Shown here piece after piece: positions 22,062 to 32,154 of a stretch of 64,000 bases of DNA. The notes under the pieces were generated by a model. It made no database searches and was not told the origin of the DNA. It was given only the letters and a program-made list of their open reading frames with translations. Location of the stretch: NCBI RefSeq assembly GCF_020509005.1, contig NC_063015.1:4712001-4776000 (forward strand), written 5' to 3'. Source of the DNA: Fulvia fulva. Its lineage: Eukaryota > Ascomycota > Dothideomycetes > Mycosphaerellales > Mycosphaerellaceae. Each line of letters opens with the position of its first letter. Position 1 is the first letter of the stretch. The position numbers and the translations under genes were made by a program.

Positions 22062-23340
22062 ATGCTTCGCAACAAGACCTTGCTGCGCGCTCTACGTGCT
22101 GCGGAAGATGCTGCCTCACCGTTGCGATCGATAGAATGGCTTCCGCGACCCCGTCATCAACCGCAATGCCGCACCTTCGTGGCATCTGCCCCTTCGCTCT
22201 ACAACAATCCATTCACTAAGGACCGATGCTTCGTGCCCACTGGTCCACGCCTCGATATCGATGAGTTCATGAAGCGAGCCAAAGCCGATGTAGCAACAAG
22301 AGAAGATGCCCTCGCGGTACTGGAGCATAGGAGGAAGGACCTTGAATGGTTTCCACTGGAAGAACAACGTGCCTCACTGCGGAAGACCAAAGCTGGCGGA
22401 AAGATACTGGCTTGGCTATGGAGCAAGCCTTCTGAAGAATTGACAACGGCAATGTTGCACAAAAGTTTCGCCAACATGCTATCTTGGGCAATCGTCGGAG
22501 AAGGCGCCGACCAGTATATCTGGCAGTGGTAATCAATTCTTAGAGAGTTCATACAGTTGTGCCAGAGTTAGTAGTGTCACACTTACACGTCTTATACGCA
22601 CGACAATGCGCACGACAGCAGGTCCGATAGGGTCGTGGTAAGAGAGACTGCTAGCTCTGTTGCGATTGCATAGCTCTGTGGCTTCTCGTCAATAGGATGT
22701 ACTGACTCCTTGATGTTTTAGGTTGGAGATCACGCCTAAGACGAGTGAACGTCATTGGCGACATACGGTACTTGGCGGCTTGACATTTGCACATTATCAG
22801 TGGACACCAGATGGAAGCCCTGAGCCTGCACTGCGTTGCTTCCTCAAAGCAGTAAGGATATACTCCGGGCACAGGCGCCAGGAATTACCTCTGGTCTGAA
22901 GCTCTGTAGTTCTGAACAGAATTCTGTTCCGACAAAGATGCCCAGTATACGATCCGAACCTCTTTCGGCAGTATCACGATTGCTTCTCATTACTCTATGG
23001 CCACCCTTCGGTGTTGGAGGAAGCAAGTTCTCGCGTCCTACTGTACCATCCAACCTCGCCGGATGCCCGGCCTTCCATCAGATACAGAAATGACCATGCC
23101 GAAGGTGAGAGCCGTCTGTGGTCTGAGGGCAAACATGGTGCGCGTAATGCATTTATAAGGGACATACTACGAGCGGCATACATTCTTCGCCACCAGGGCC
23201 TCGAAGATGAAGCTACATCGCTTGAGAATGTCGTGCGGCAGCAGAACCCGACAATTTATGATTTCAAAGACCACAATATGAGGGCACTCGATTCGGACCC
23301 AAAACTTGAAGGTGTACGTCAAAGAAGTAAGCTACCGTGA
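22062..23340 (+). CDS. Probable mitochondrial protein of unknown function, multi-exon
   Basis: Exon 1 (22062-22528) starts with an Arg-rich, acid-poor leader (MLRNKTLLRALRAAEDAAS) that resembles a mitochondrial presequence. It continues with DIDEFMKRAKADVATREDALAVLEHRRKDLEW. An intron with GTAATC donor and TTTTAG acceptor (22529-22721, 193 bp) joins in frame to LEITPKTSERHWRHTVLGGLTFAHYQWTP. The 3' part (about 22910-23340) holds YDPNLFRQYHDCFSLLYGHP, the alanine-rich RAAYILRHQG and the stop at 23340. The junction in 22830-22910 is unresolved: the strong donor at 22850 (GTAAGG) does not join in frame. Family not recognised. Confidence 0.55.
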
Positions 23341-24050
23341 CGTGGCTTGAGCGGGTTCCGCATCTCTATCAGCAAAGGGTGGATCGGAGCCATTGGCCAG
23401 TGTCTTTGAGGTGACATTGCAAGCTTGCAAGTTTGCAACAGGCTGCTGGGCGTTGTTACCAGGGACCCATGAGGGAAGAGGCGGCTGCCCACACGAGGCA
23501 CTGGTCTCATGCCAGCCAGATTGGTTCCAGTGCTGTTGCACAGCACTGGCTTCAAGGTAGAAGCGCGGTGCAAGCGTTCCTTCGATGCTTTCCACGATGT
23601 CAAAGGTACTCTGGGCACTCCAAGTGCGTTGAGATCGGCGAGGTCGATGGAAATGCGGCGGTGGCTGCGTTTGTCCAGAGAAATCGAGGTCTGTGGCTCG
23701 TCAGCAAAGCTTATAGCAGTAAGCCTATGAAGGCATGTCTCTCAATGAGTATGCTCTGGGTCATTCCCAATTCTTTCAAAATCGACGTCCCAACGGTGCG
23801 GGAGTCCGATATAGACGCACCGAGCGGGCTTGTATGTTTGAGATGCTTGTGGACACACGCGGCTCTTTCCGTGAACGTCTCTCCAGTTGAAGAAACCACG
23901 TTCAGTGGAAACTACTACTCGAGACCTTCGCTTCCATCCACCGTCCAGCGACAAATCTCACACGCAAACAAGCAAGCATAAAACCACGCAACACTCCACC
24001 AGCAAACACGTCACATCCTTACACTCGCATACCACAAGCAGCACCAACAA
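23341..24050. other. Intergenic region
   Basis: About 710 bp before the small gene at 24051. Open frames of up to 180 codons on the plus strand have no domain and mixed composition. The last 120 bp are AC-rich, like a leader. No gene is called. Confidence 0.4.
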
Positions 24051-24455
24051 ATGACGATGACACCCGCCGAACTCGAGGCCTACCGCCGCCGCTTCGAAGC
24101 CGCGCGTTCCTTCGAGGACGACGACGAGTGGTTCAAGGAGCCGACCTACACCACGAACACCCCGCTTGCTACCGCGACTGCCAACAAGCCGGTTCTCAAG
24201 CCGACCGCGCAGAAGTGGTCCTTCCAAGGCATTCAGCCACCTACCGGCCCTAAGGTTAAGAAGCTCCCCGTGGAGGGCGCTGTTCCTAAGCGGCCAGGTG
24301 CCGTGCAGCATCCAGTTCAGTATCCGCGCAGTGGTCTTGGTGGTAATATGATGAGCGGCGCTGCAGGCGAGCATGATCGTGTCGACTCGAGGGCTAGCAG
24401 CAGCGAGATGGATGAGCAGTCGCAGGATGGGTCGGTGGATATGAAGCCGCGGTGA
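24051..24455 (+). CDS. Small soluble fungal protein of unknown function
   Basis: 134 codons, single exon. It begins MTMTPAELEAYRRRFEAARSFEDDDEW, a helix rich in Arg, Glu and aromatic residues. A Pro/Lys-rich middle (QKWSFQGIQPPTGPKVKK) follows, then a Ser/Asp/Glu tail. No targeting signal is seen. The AC-rich leader and well-placed ATG support translation. No function is proposed. Confidence 0.6.
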   Translation: MTMTPAELEAYRRRFEAARSFEDDDEWFKEPTYTTNTPLATATANKPVLKPTAQKWSFQGIQPPTGPKVKKLPVEGAVPKRPGAVQHPVQYPRSGLGGNMMSGAAGEHDRVDSRASSSEMDEQSQDGSVDMKPR

Positions 24456-24998
24456 AGATGGTATGTTCCAGACATGATTGATGCGCTGAAGAGGATGGGA
24501 GGTTGACTCGTGATACTGCAGTACAGGACGCGACGAAAAGCGACAGACCAGATCAGGAAGCGATTGTGAGAAGCTGGTGGGTAGATCTCTAAGGCGCAGG
24601 CATGGTCCCCGGACTGCTACAGTAGCCCAAACGTACAGAGAGCACAGGATATGAAAGAACAGTCTACTCGAAAACCATCAAATACAGTAGAGCAAGTGAA
24701 GTCCTTGCAACAGTGGTGATTCGCACGCGTCACACGGCCGCTAACGGCTGTCTTTTCGCCAGGTTGGGCAGAATCGCAGCAGCGTAGCAGACCGTTTTCT
24801 GATTGCATGAACAAAGATGTTCCTGAAGATCACGACGATCTGGCTTGAGACTTGACTCTCGTCAATATGAGTTGCGAACGAGACTTGTGGCTGTCGATCG
24901 ACAGGGATTTGACGTCACTTAAGCCGAGATCCTTGTCGATCATGCACCTCGTGGGTGAAGTACAAAGGTACAACGTGTTGGAGTATGTATTGAACATC
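24456..24998. other. Intergenic region
   Basis: About 540 bp between two plus-strand genes. An upstream in-frame ATG at 24852 would extend the hydrolase by 49 residues, but these look untranslated. Nothing else recognised. Confidence 0.4.
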
Positions 24999-25880
24999 AT
25001 GCCACCACGCAAGAAAGCGAAGAAGACGCAAGACGCTGGACATGAGGAGACGGAGGAAGATGACGAGCAAGCTGATGACCACCAAGACTCGGCAGATACC
25101 ACCTTATCGCAAGAAAATGAAGACGGCAGCCTCAAAGACTCCATAGTTTACTCCACCATTCCCTTCGAGCCCAAAACCATGTGTTGCGAACTTCAAGGCA
25201 ACCCCAAAGCTCCTCCAGCTCTAGTCTTCACCCACGGCGCAGGCGGCGGAATCGACTCTCCAGCATGTCGTGACTTTGCTCGCGGCTTCGGCCAGAGTTC
25301 GCCCATAGCATCCTTCCAAGGCTCTATGAATCTCAAGAATCGCGTGAAAGCATTCCATACAGTTCTTGAGCACGAGCGGAGCAAGTCTGATCAGATTGAT
25401 TTTGCACTCGGAGGTCGAAGCATGGGCGCCCGCGCCGCCGTCCTCGCCACCCTCGAACTGTCATCAGAAGAGAGAGAAACGCCTGCGGCGCTCGTCCTCA
25501 TATCCTATCCTCTCATGGCTGGTTCCCAGGGTGAGAAGAGGGAGCCGGAGAGGAGGGAGCAGATTTTGCTGGATTGGCCTGAAGGGGTTGATGTGTTGTT
25601 TATGATCGGGTCGGAGGATAAGATGTGTGACTTGAAGATGCTGAGGGATTTGAAAAAGAATATGAAAGCGAGGAGTTGGATCTGTGTCGTGAGGGGTGCG
25701 GATCATGGCATGACTTGTAGGCCGAAGAAGGCGGCGAGGGGAGTCAGAGAAAGAACGGGAGAGGTTGCGGCGAGGTGGCTGAGGGGACGTGAGGAAGAAA
25801 AGAAGTGGTGTGAGATTTCGTGGGATGGGGAGGGAGAATTGATGACAGGGGGAGAGTGGAGCGCGGAGGAGGAGGATTGA
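24999..25880 (+). CDS. Alpha/beta-hydrolase, KANL3/TEX30-like
   Basis: 293 codons from the ATG at 24999. A Lys-rich and acidic disordered N-terminus (MPPRKKAKKTQD) precedes an alpha/beta-hydrolase fold. The oxyanion-side motif is VFTHGAGGGIDSP, the nucleophile elbow is GGRSMGARAA with the expected Ser, the acid residue is in IGSEDKMCD, and the His is in GADHGM. This set matches the KANL3/TEX30 (dienelactone hydrolase-like) family, whose substrates are mostly unknown. The basic N-terminus could be a nuclear localisation signal. All three catalytic positions appear intact. The gene is convergent with the secreted protein at 26063. Confidence 0.82.
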   Translation: MPPRKKAKKTQDAGHEETEEDDEQADDHQDSADTTLSQENEDGSLKDSIVYSTIPFEPKTMCCELQGNPKAPPALVFTHGAGGGIDSPACRDFARGFGQSSPIASFQGSMNLKNRVKAFHTVLEHERSKSDQIDFALGGRSMGARAAVLATLELSSEERETPAALVLISYPLMAGSQGEKREPERREQILLDWPEGVDVLFMIGSEDKMCDLKMLRDLKKNMKARSWICVVRGADHGMTCRPKKAARGVRERTGEVAARWLRGREEEKKWCEISWDGEGELMTGGEWSAEEED

Positions 25881-26062
25881 AGGAGCGTCGAGTATTTTAT
25901 GTTCATGTCTATGAAGAGGCTGTACACATTACGAATCCAAACCAGACCCAAACCCAAGCGACCAACAATATTGCTCGTCAAACCTAACGCCATGCAAGAT
26001 CCCGTCCGGAACGAATATGCCATGCAAATCATCATCATTTCTCATGGTCCATTCCTCACCCT

Positions 26063-26476
26063 TTATGCGACATGCAGAGGAGTAGGCGCAACAGGGAAAG
26101 TCGTAGTCCACGTAAACGGCACACGACCAGCACCAAAGTCCGCAGTAGCAGTAATAGTCTGAGTCGTCAAGTGCTCAGTCGGCTTGCTTGGTGATGGAAC
26201 CACGATGGGAGTTGGCTCAACCTTGACTGGAGCACCCACGACCGTTGTCTCCTCAGGCTTGACTGGTTCGCCAACCGTTTGCTTGGCTAGAATTGGAGTT
26301 GGAGCAACACCGCCAGCTGGGGTGACGGTGAAAATTGTGGTCCAGCTGAACGCTGTTGGGCCAGCGCCGAAGTCGTGCGTTGCAGTGATTGTCTGGGTGG
26401 TGAGAACTGGTGCTGGTGCTGCGAAGGTAGTGATCGCCACGGCGGAGAGGGCGAGGATGGTCTTGGTGGTGAACAT
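26063..26476 (-). CDS. Small secreted protein with two tandem repeats
   Basis: 137 residues. A signal peptide (MFTTKTILALSAVAITTFA, cleavage near AAPAP) is followed by two copies of a module about 30 residues long. Each has TTQTITAT, DFGAG, F-[ST]-WTT and F-x-V; the copies begin near residues 25 and 103 and are separated by a Pro/Val/Thr-rich linker. There is no Cys in the mature part, unlike typical disulphide-rich effectors. Probably extracellular or wall-associated; the function is unknown. The ATG at 26476 starts the signal peptide, and upstream codons are not in keeping with one. Confidence 0.72.
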   Translation of the reverse strand: MFTTKTILALSAVAITTFAAPAPVLTTQTITATHDFGAGPTAFSWTTIFTVTPAGGVAPTPILAKQTVGEPVKPEETTVVGAPVKVEPTPIVVPSPSKPTEHLTTQTITATADFGAGRVPFTWTTTFPVAPTPLHVA

Positions 26477-27178
26477 GATTCCTGGATTGCGGCTGGTGAG
26501 GTGATGTGTTGGTTGGATTCGTGTGTTGACTTGGTGTGTATAGCGAGATGGGTAGCGATATGTCGAAGATGGGACCAAGGAAACACAAAAGAGACGAGGA
26601 AATGGTGTATTGGGTTGTTTTGGTTGTTGAGATGCTGTTGTTTGGTGATGAGAGGAGTATTGTGTGAGGTATTGGGCTGAGTTCTTATACCAGAACAACA
26701 CGGGATCGGCGAAGCTGCGTAGCTCAAAGCAGTATACGGTGTGACCACCCGCTCCGTCGAGACTTGGTCCTCGTAGATGCCCTACTCGCCAAAAGCGATC
26801 CTGGACCTGCTACGACCCAGCGTGACCGCATACATAGTGCTGACACTCTCGCAGCTATACCAAGTTGTCTTGAGCTGAGCCTCGGCGTCCGTGGCATACA
26901 TTGCGGCCAGGATGGAAAGGTCCACTCTTCGTGAATGCAAAGCGGGAGCGAGGAACACAGAGTCTGTGCGTGTCCAGGAATGCATCTCAGATGCGTGAAT
27001 CGCACCTGGTATGCTGATCCTCCAGCCCTATTGAGTTTTCTAGCGACTTCGCTACAGCTTTCAGCTGATGATTCAGCTCTCGCTTCTTCGTGCTTCGCAA
27101 CACCGCAATGGATCCTTTACTATCCCTTGAGGCTATGTCTCTGCGTGTTTTCCAAATAGCAGTCGTCGTTAGTCGAGC
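26477..27178. other. Intergenic region
   Basis: About 700 bp upstream of the secreted protein gene and downstream of the F-box-like gene. An antisense frame at 26724-27005 shows no domain. The promoter of the 26063 gene lies here. Confidence 0.4.
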
Positions 27179-28035
27179 TCAAATGCACCAATCGCAGACA
27201 ACATCTCTCCCGACAAGCTTTGCGTCCATGTTATCAGAAGGCGGTTGCAGTGGATCCACGTAGCCCTCGCAGCAAAGGTGATTTGTGACATAAAGTTGCA
27301 ACCCACCGCCTACCCACTTCAGGACTTGGGCAGTCTCTCGCAATTCTCGCTGCAGTTGCCTACACCCTGGACGACGGTCAAACCGCGTCCAGTGAAGCCT
27401 CAGCCTAAGTTTCGGCATTTTGAAATAACCGACCACGAAGCGAAGAAGGTTGCAAGCATCCTTCTTCTCACACATCTTCAAGTCCATGACAACATGCGCC
27501 TGGTAGTCGTGGAACTGCGTGCTGCTAAGTAACAGCACAATTGCGCAAAAGTCGGGTCTCGTTGGCTCAGTTCTGCTAGTATACCACCTCGGTCCCCGCC
27601 GTGTGTACCGCGGCGGCTCCAGCGGCGCCCGACCTGTAAAGCAGAACGCTCGTAAAGCATCCGGCGAGAGGACAGGGAAAGCGTCGAATAAGTTCATCAA
27701 CGTGTTCGCATCGTGACGAGTGGTCGCGACACCCTCAAAGGCAGAGTCAAGCCAATGCATATTTCGGTCGGAGCACCTGCAACGACACAAAAGCGGTCGA
27801 TATTTGCCTTTGTCCTGGTATTGACACCTGCAATGCTTGCGGATGGACTCGGTGTTGTCATTCAGTACTGTTATCCGATCATAGATTAGGAGACGGATGT
27901 CCAGCGGTAGGCGCCATAGTCGCAGGCGATGGCGGGAGTTGGCTCCGATGGTGTCGATGGTGTCGACGGTGCCAATTCGATTTCTTGGAAGCTTGCTGTC
28001 AGTTCCGTAGTAGACATGTTTTCGTTGTTCGACAT
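27179..28035 (-). CDS. F-box-like (RLPLDIRLLIYD) protein, 5' end uncertain
   Basis: The long frame (27179-28135) contains LWRLPLDIRLLIYDRITVL, a motif common at the N-terminus of a large Dothideomycete family of F-box-like proteins. A His/Cys-rich stretch (KHCRCQYQDK, CRCRCSD) and NTLMNLFDAFPVLSPDA follow. This frame has no ATG before the motif. The likely start, ATG at 28035 (MSNNENMSTTEL), lies in a neighbouring frame and no GT-AG intron links the two. A one-base frameshift near 27940-28000 or a missing exon is likely. A decayed paralogue lies at 34694-35677. Family function is unknown. Confidence 0.6.
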
Positions 28036-28211
28036 GATGATGGTCTCTGTGCTGTGAAAACGCTGAAAAGGAGCAAAAGCAGCGGGGTTTTACAAGAGCA
28101 CTCGTGCGAAGCTGAAGACAGCAAGAGAAGTTCACAAGCTAGTAGGCTAGCCGAGCCCAAAGACATCGGCTAGCCTTTCTCTTGCCATATGTTTAGCTGT
28201 CTTGAAACAAC

Positions 28212-30323
28212 CTACGAACCACCGTCCAGATAATACAAAATGGTATAATTCAGCCAAGCACACTGCTCCAGATCCGGGAATTCTGCAGTCTTTGCTCGCC
28301 AGTCCAAAGTCTTCGTCGGTCCCTTCTGGCTGCTGATAGGCTCCCACCTCCCACTATCTTGCACCGCAGCGAGCGCATCCGTATATCCTCTCACGCGTAG
28401 ATACTCCAAGTCGGGGTTTGGGTCACCGGTCTTAGCAAATTGTGCAAAGTACCCACTGATGAGTTGACTGGCTAGCAGATCCTTTTCGTCCCTCAGAGGG
28501 TTCTGATTGCCGTATGTGAACCCCAAGTCTGCGCCATGGAGGCGGAAATATGGGAGTTCCGGATCGCCATTTGGATAAGAAGGCGATATGGGACCTTGAG
28601 ATAGACCGCTGAGACCGAGATTATTGGGATCGTAGCCTTCGTAGGTGCGGTCCATGGTGTAGTAATATGCTGAGCGGAAGGCTCCAGACTGCGAGCCCGC
28701 ATAAACGGTCGCTTCGTCTATACAGCGAAATGTCGTGTCTGTGGCTACGCGCTGAGAGACATTGAAGGAATCAAGGGTCAGGTTGCCGGTGTCGTAGAAT
28801 GGGAAAAGGCCACTGTCGATGATGGCTTGAGCATATGCTGCGCTGATACCCAGGGACTGCATGATGCCGTTCAGCTCAGATGTAGCGGGGGTCCTTGGAT
28901 ATGTTGAAAAGGAAGCGCCATCGTTTGCCGTTGTTCCGAAGATGACCGGAATATGTGCTGTGCTTGAGTTCTTTGTAGACACGATGAGTTGTTCCGTGTC
29001 CACATAGTAGCCGTCTTGAACCACGTAGCGGGCAACGGTCGGCAGGTTGACCAGAGTCTGAGCCGGCACTGTGTTCAGGCATTCAATTTGTGCATCAACT
29101 GTCGTCTGATTGCAGCCGGCTGCTGCGAAGATCTGCTGACCAGCAACAGCGTAAGACTGGTTGATGGTATAGTATGAGCTGTAGGTAGTGCCATAATTGC
29201 TCTTCAGACCGAGTGTCACGCCACCACCAAGGTTGGACTGTGCAACGGCACCCACGATGAGGTTCTCGTTAATGACTGGAGGCGAGCCGAGAAGTGCTCG
29301 CACTGAGCCAGCTCCAGCACTTTCACCAATGATGGTGATGTGGTTTGGGTTGCCACCAAATGCGGCTATGTTGTGTTTGACCCAGCGGAGCGCGGTCACC
29401 TGGTCACCAATGCCAAAGTTACCCTTGATGTCAGTACCAGGTATCGCGAGGAAGCCCAAGGTAGAGAGACGATAATTGATTTCGACGCCGACGATGTCGT
29501 CGCGAGAAGCAAGATTACCGGAGTCGAGGCCGCTGCTGGAACCGCCATTGCCTCCTGTAAAGCCGCCTCCATGGATGGAGAAGAGGACAGGTCGCAGCTT
29601 CGAATGCGAGCCAGCCTTGGGAATGTACGGACTCTGTATGTTTAAGAAGAGGCAATTTTCCATACTGCTTGAGTCGTACGCCTGTGCACAATCGGCGCCG
29701 TAAGTTGTTGCGTGAATGGTCTGTCCAGTGCTGCTGTAGAGGGTGGAGTATTCAAAGCGCTGCGTTGGGTCGGCGTACGGAATCCCAACAAAGCGAAAGG
29801 ACTTCTTGTTGCGAATGCCCACGAAGGTATTGCCGTTGGATGAAACGGACAGCCTGTTTGATGATGATGCCACGGCATTCGATGGTCCATTCTGAATGCT
29901 TGACTGGGTACAGAGAACAGGCAGAGGTGCTCGGCCATTGACCCGCTGTGGGAATTTCAGGCTCTGGGTCCGCTGATCGATGGTTGTTATACCTCCGTCG
30001 ATGAGATACTGCTGACCACGACGATAGTTGCCGGAGTACTCTTGGTAAGCCAGTGAATGGTAGAAGTCCGAGCTGTAATTTTGCAAAGTCGATTGCGTGA
30101 CCAACGTCTCTCCAACCGCAGCACAGGCACCTCCAGCATCATTCTGTCTGGTCGGTCCTAGAAGAATTGCGCCGATATGGTTTACATCATCGGTAGCATT
30201 GAGATTGTTCTGGTAGAGCAAAGTCAAGGACGTCTTGCTGTTGGAGACTGTGACGTTGGCTGAAGCTATCGAATGCCCGGCGAACAGCGTGATTGCCAGC
30301 GGGGAAAAGGCTTTGGAGATCAT
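28212..30323 (-). CDS. Secreted type-B carboxylesterase/lipase
   Basis: 703 codons, no intron. An N-terminal signal peptide (MISKAFSPLAITLFAGHSIASA) is followed by about 140 residues not typical of the esterase core. The carboxylesterase type-B domain then includes VLFSIHGGGFTGG (oxyanion), the nucleophile elbow GESAGAGS (Ser near residue 335), the acid-loop region TTANDGASF and the His region YFRLHGADLGF. Many N-x-S/T sites fit secretion. It would cleave ester bonds in lipids or plant polymers; the substrate cannot be read from sequence. The acid residue appears to be Asp in the NDGASF position where many members have Glu. The unusual N-terminal extension is worth comparing. Confidence 0.86.
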   Translation of the reverse strand: MISKAFSPLAITLFAGHSIASANVTVSNSKTSLTLLYQNNLNATDDVNHIGAILLGPTRQNDAGGACAAVGETLVTQSTLQNYSSDFYHSLAYQEYSGNYRRGQQYLIDGGITTIDQRTQSLKFPQRVNGRAPLPVLCTQSSIQNGPSNAVASSSNRLSVSSNGNTFVGIRNKKSFRFVGIPYADPTQRFEYSTLYSSTGQTIHATTYGADCAQAYDSSSMENCLFLNIQSPYIPKAGSHSKLRPVLFSIHGGGFTGGNGGSSSGLDSGNLASRDDIVGVEINYRLSTLGFLAIPGTDIKGNFGIGDQVTALRWVKHNIAAFGGNPNHITIIGESAGAGSVRALLGSPPVINENLIVGAVAQSNLGGGVTLGLKSNYGTTYSSYYTINQSYAVAGQQIFAAAGCNQTTVDAQIECLNTVPAQTLVNLPTVARYVVQDGYYVDTEQLIVSTKNSSTAHIPVIFGTTANDGASFSTYPRTPATSELNGIMQSLGISAAYAQAIIDSGLFPFYDTGNLTLDSFNVSQRVATDTTFRCIDEATVYAGSQSGAFRSAYYYTMDRTYEGYDPNNLGLSGLSQGPISPSYPNGDPELPYFRLHGADLGFTYGNQNPLRDEKDLLASQLISGYFAQFAKTGDPNPDLEYLRVRGYTDALAAVQDSGRWEPISSQKGPTKTLDWRAKTAEFPDLEQCAWLNYTILYYLDGGS

Positions 30324-31171
30324 GACTGAGGCACTGGTGAGTGTTTCTAGTTGATCGACAACGTGCCATACCTACCTTTGACAAACCATATATGTTTCTT
30401 TCCATACACTGCGATTCAGGCAAGAACGGCCTGACAACCGAGTCGAGAACGCATGGTGCACAGCTTCGACACATTGTCCAACTGCCGCATTGCGGTTCGA
30501 TCTGTGAGCCGCGTAGTCGATATTGTGCATTAGGAAGGTGAAGTAGCATAGCATTTATCCGGAACAGCCAATGCTCGAATTCAGCCGCGACTTCTTGCCA
30601 CGACATAGGCACGCATCATGTCATTCAGATTGATAGGATGCGGTTCAATTCGGCCATGTGTCTCCTGCTCCCGCCTCCGAGACGCGCAATGGTTTACGCA
30701 TTTCTCTTGAGGCCTCTCTTCCATGACCTTTGGCTGGCTCAGTTGGCCTTCGTCTTTGAACATGCAGACTCGTTCGTTCTTGCGTAAGATCAGAGCTGCA
30801 TTCGTTGCGGTAATGGAGGTAGCATCGGATAATGTCCATAGGTGACGATGTTGACCCGTTGTCGATGTCGAAGAACAACATTGGAGTTTCGCGACGTGCG
30901 GGCAAGCAAGACGAAGATCCAGACCATCCCTGGAGTCTGGAAACAGACCCTGAATCCTTCAATTCAACGCGTGATGACGTCGGACGCATGTGAAGAGCTG
31001 TCACTTTTGGATGTCGTGGCTGAAGCAACTTTGCACCTTGCATTACAGCCACACCTGCCTGATACACCACCCTCTTCTTGTGCACAATATCACACACCTT
31101 CCGTTTGAGCTCAAACCCTGATCACCAACAAGCCTAAAGCTATCCAGAAAAAGCCCCACCAGGTTTGAGCT
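30324..31171. other. Intergenic region
   Basis: About 850 bp between the divergent esterase and J-protein genes. Overlapping frames on both strands, up to 150 codons at 30645-31097, lack domains. It must contain both promoters. Confidence 0.45.
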
Positions 31172-32048
31172 ATGGCTGGTATGCATTCGAGATCAACAGA
31201 TATGCGTACACCACGAGGCTAACTCATACCACAGCTCCACCGGTCGATTACTGTACGCTCAGAGCCTCGTGCAAGCAGCATCGTTATCGCAGCCACTGAC
31301 ACCCACCAGACGCGGCCCTCGAAGTCGACTCAAAAGCAACCCAACAACAAATCCGCGATGCTTACAAGAAGTACATCCATGTCCACCCCTCCCCTCCCTT
31401 CTCTACATTCTCTAACGACCTCACCCCTCCAGACAAGCCCTCCGCCACCACCCCGACCGCGTTCCCTCCGACTCCCCCGAACGCCCAACCCGCACCAAGA
31501 AATTCCAACAAATCAACGACGCCTACTACACCCTGTCGGACGCAACCCGCCGCCGCGAATACGACGTAACCCGCAACTCCTTCCATGGCTTCGGCTCGCG
31601 TCCTCAACCACCCCCACAAGCAGATGCCGATGAAGAGGTGCCTCATCCCGGCCAAGGAGGTTTCTCGATGCCGTCAGGCTTCCCGTGGTCTGCGTTTGGG
31701 TTTGGCGGGCAGGCGAAGAACGAGGAGGATGCGAATCGGTATAGTAATGAGCAGTTTGGGAGTGTGTTTGAGGAGATGATGCAGGATGAGGGGATGGCGG
31801 ATGGGGATCGACAGCCTACTAGGGCGTTCTGGAGCTTGGTCGGTGGAGTTAGTGGTGGTGCCATGGGGTTCATTGTTGCGAATGTGCCTGGTGCGATCGC
31901 TGGAGCCGTGGCCGGAAACAGGTTGGGAGCGGTCCGGGATAAGAGGGGAAAGAGTGTGTATAGTGTGTTCCAGGAGTTGGATCAGCCGGCGAAGATGAAG
32001 ATGTTGAGCGAGTTGGCGCAGAAGGTCTTTGCGCATGCCATTAGTTGA
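31172..32048 (+). CDS. J-domain protein with glycine-zipper C-terminus
   Basis: Four exons: 31172-31178, 31235-31252 (18 nt), 31310-31370 and 31433-32048; introns are 56, 57 and 62 bp and the product is 233 residues. Splicing restores a continuous J domain beginning MAAPPVDYYAALEVDSKA, with QIRDAYKKQALRHHPDRVP (intact HPD) and FQQINDAYYTLSDATRRREYD. The C-terminal part has a Gly-rich hydrophobic stretch (LVGGVSGGAMGFIVANVPGAIAG) that looks like a glycine zipper or membrane insert. J proteins stimulate Hsp70 ATPases. The organelle is not clear from sequence. It is convergent with EMC2, 106 bp apart. Confidence 0.88.
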
Positions 32049-32154
32049 GGAGGTGATGGACAGACTATGACGGGCGTTGGGAAGTGATGGATTAGATGAT
32101 ACCACGACAGTAGCTTGCGTATGGGCGGCCGTGGCCAGAGAATGATATGTCTGA

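Noticed and set aside
23433..23981. Plus-strand 182-codon frame
   Set aside because: No domain, mixed composition, and competing antisense frames of similar quality.
26063..30323. Effector island
   Set aside because: Two secreted proteins are near each other, but there are no repeats, composition shift or further secreted genes.
30645..31097. Minus-strand 150-codon frame
   Set aside because: It lies in the promoter region of two divergent genes, with no family features.
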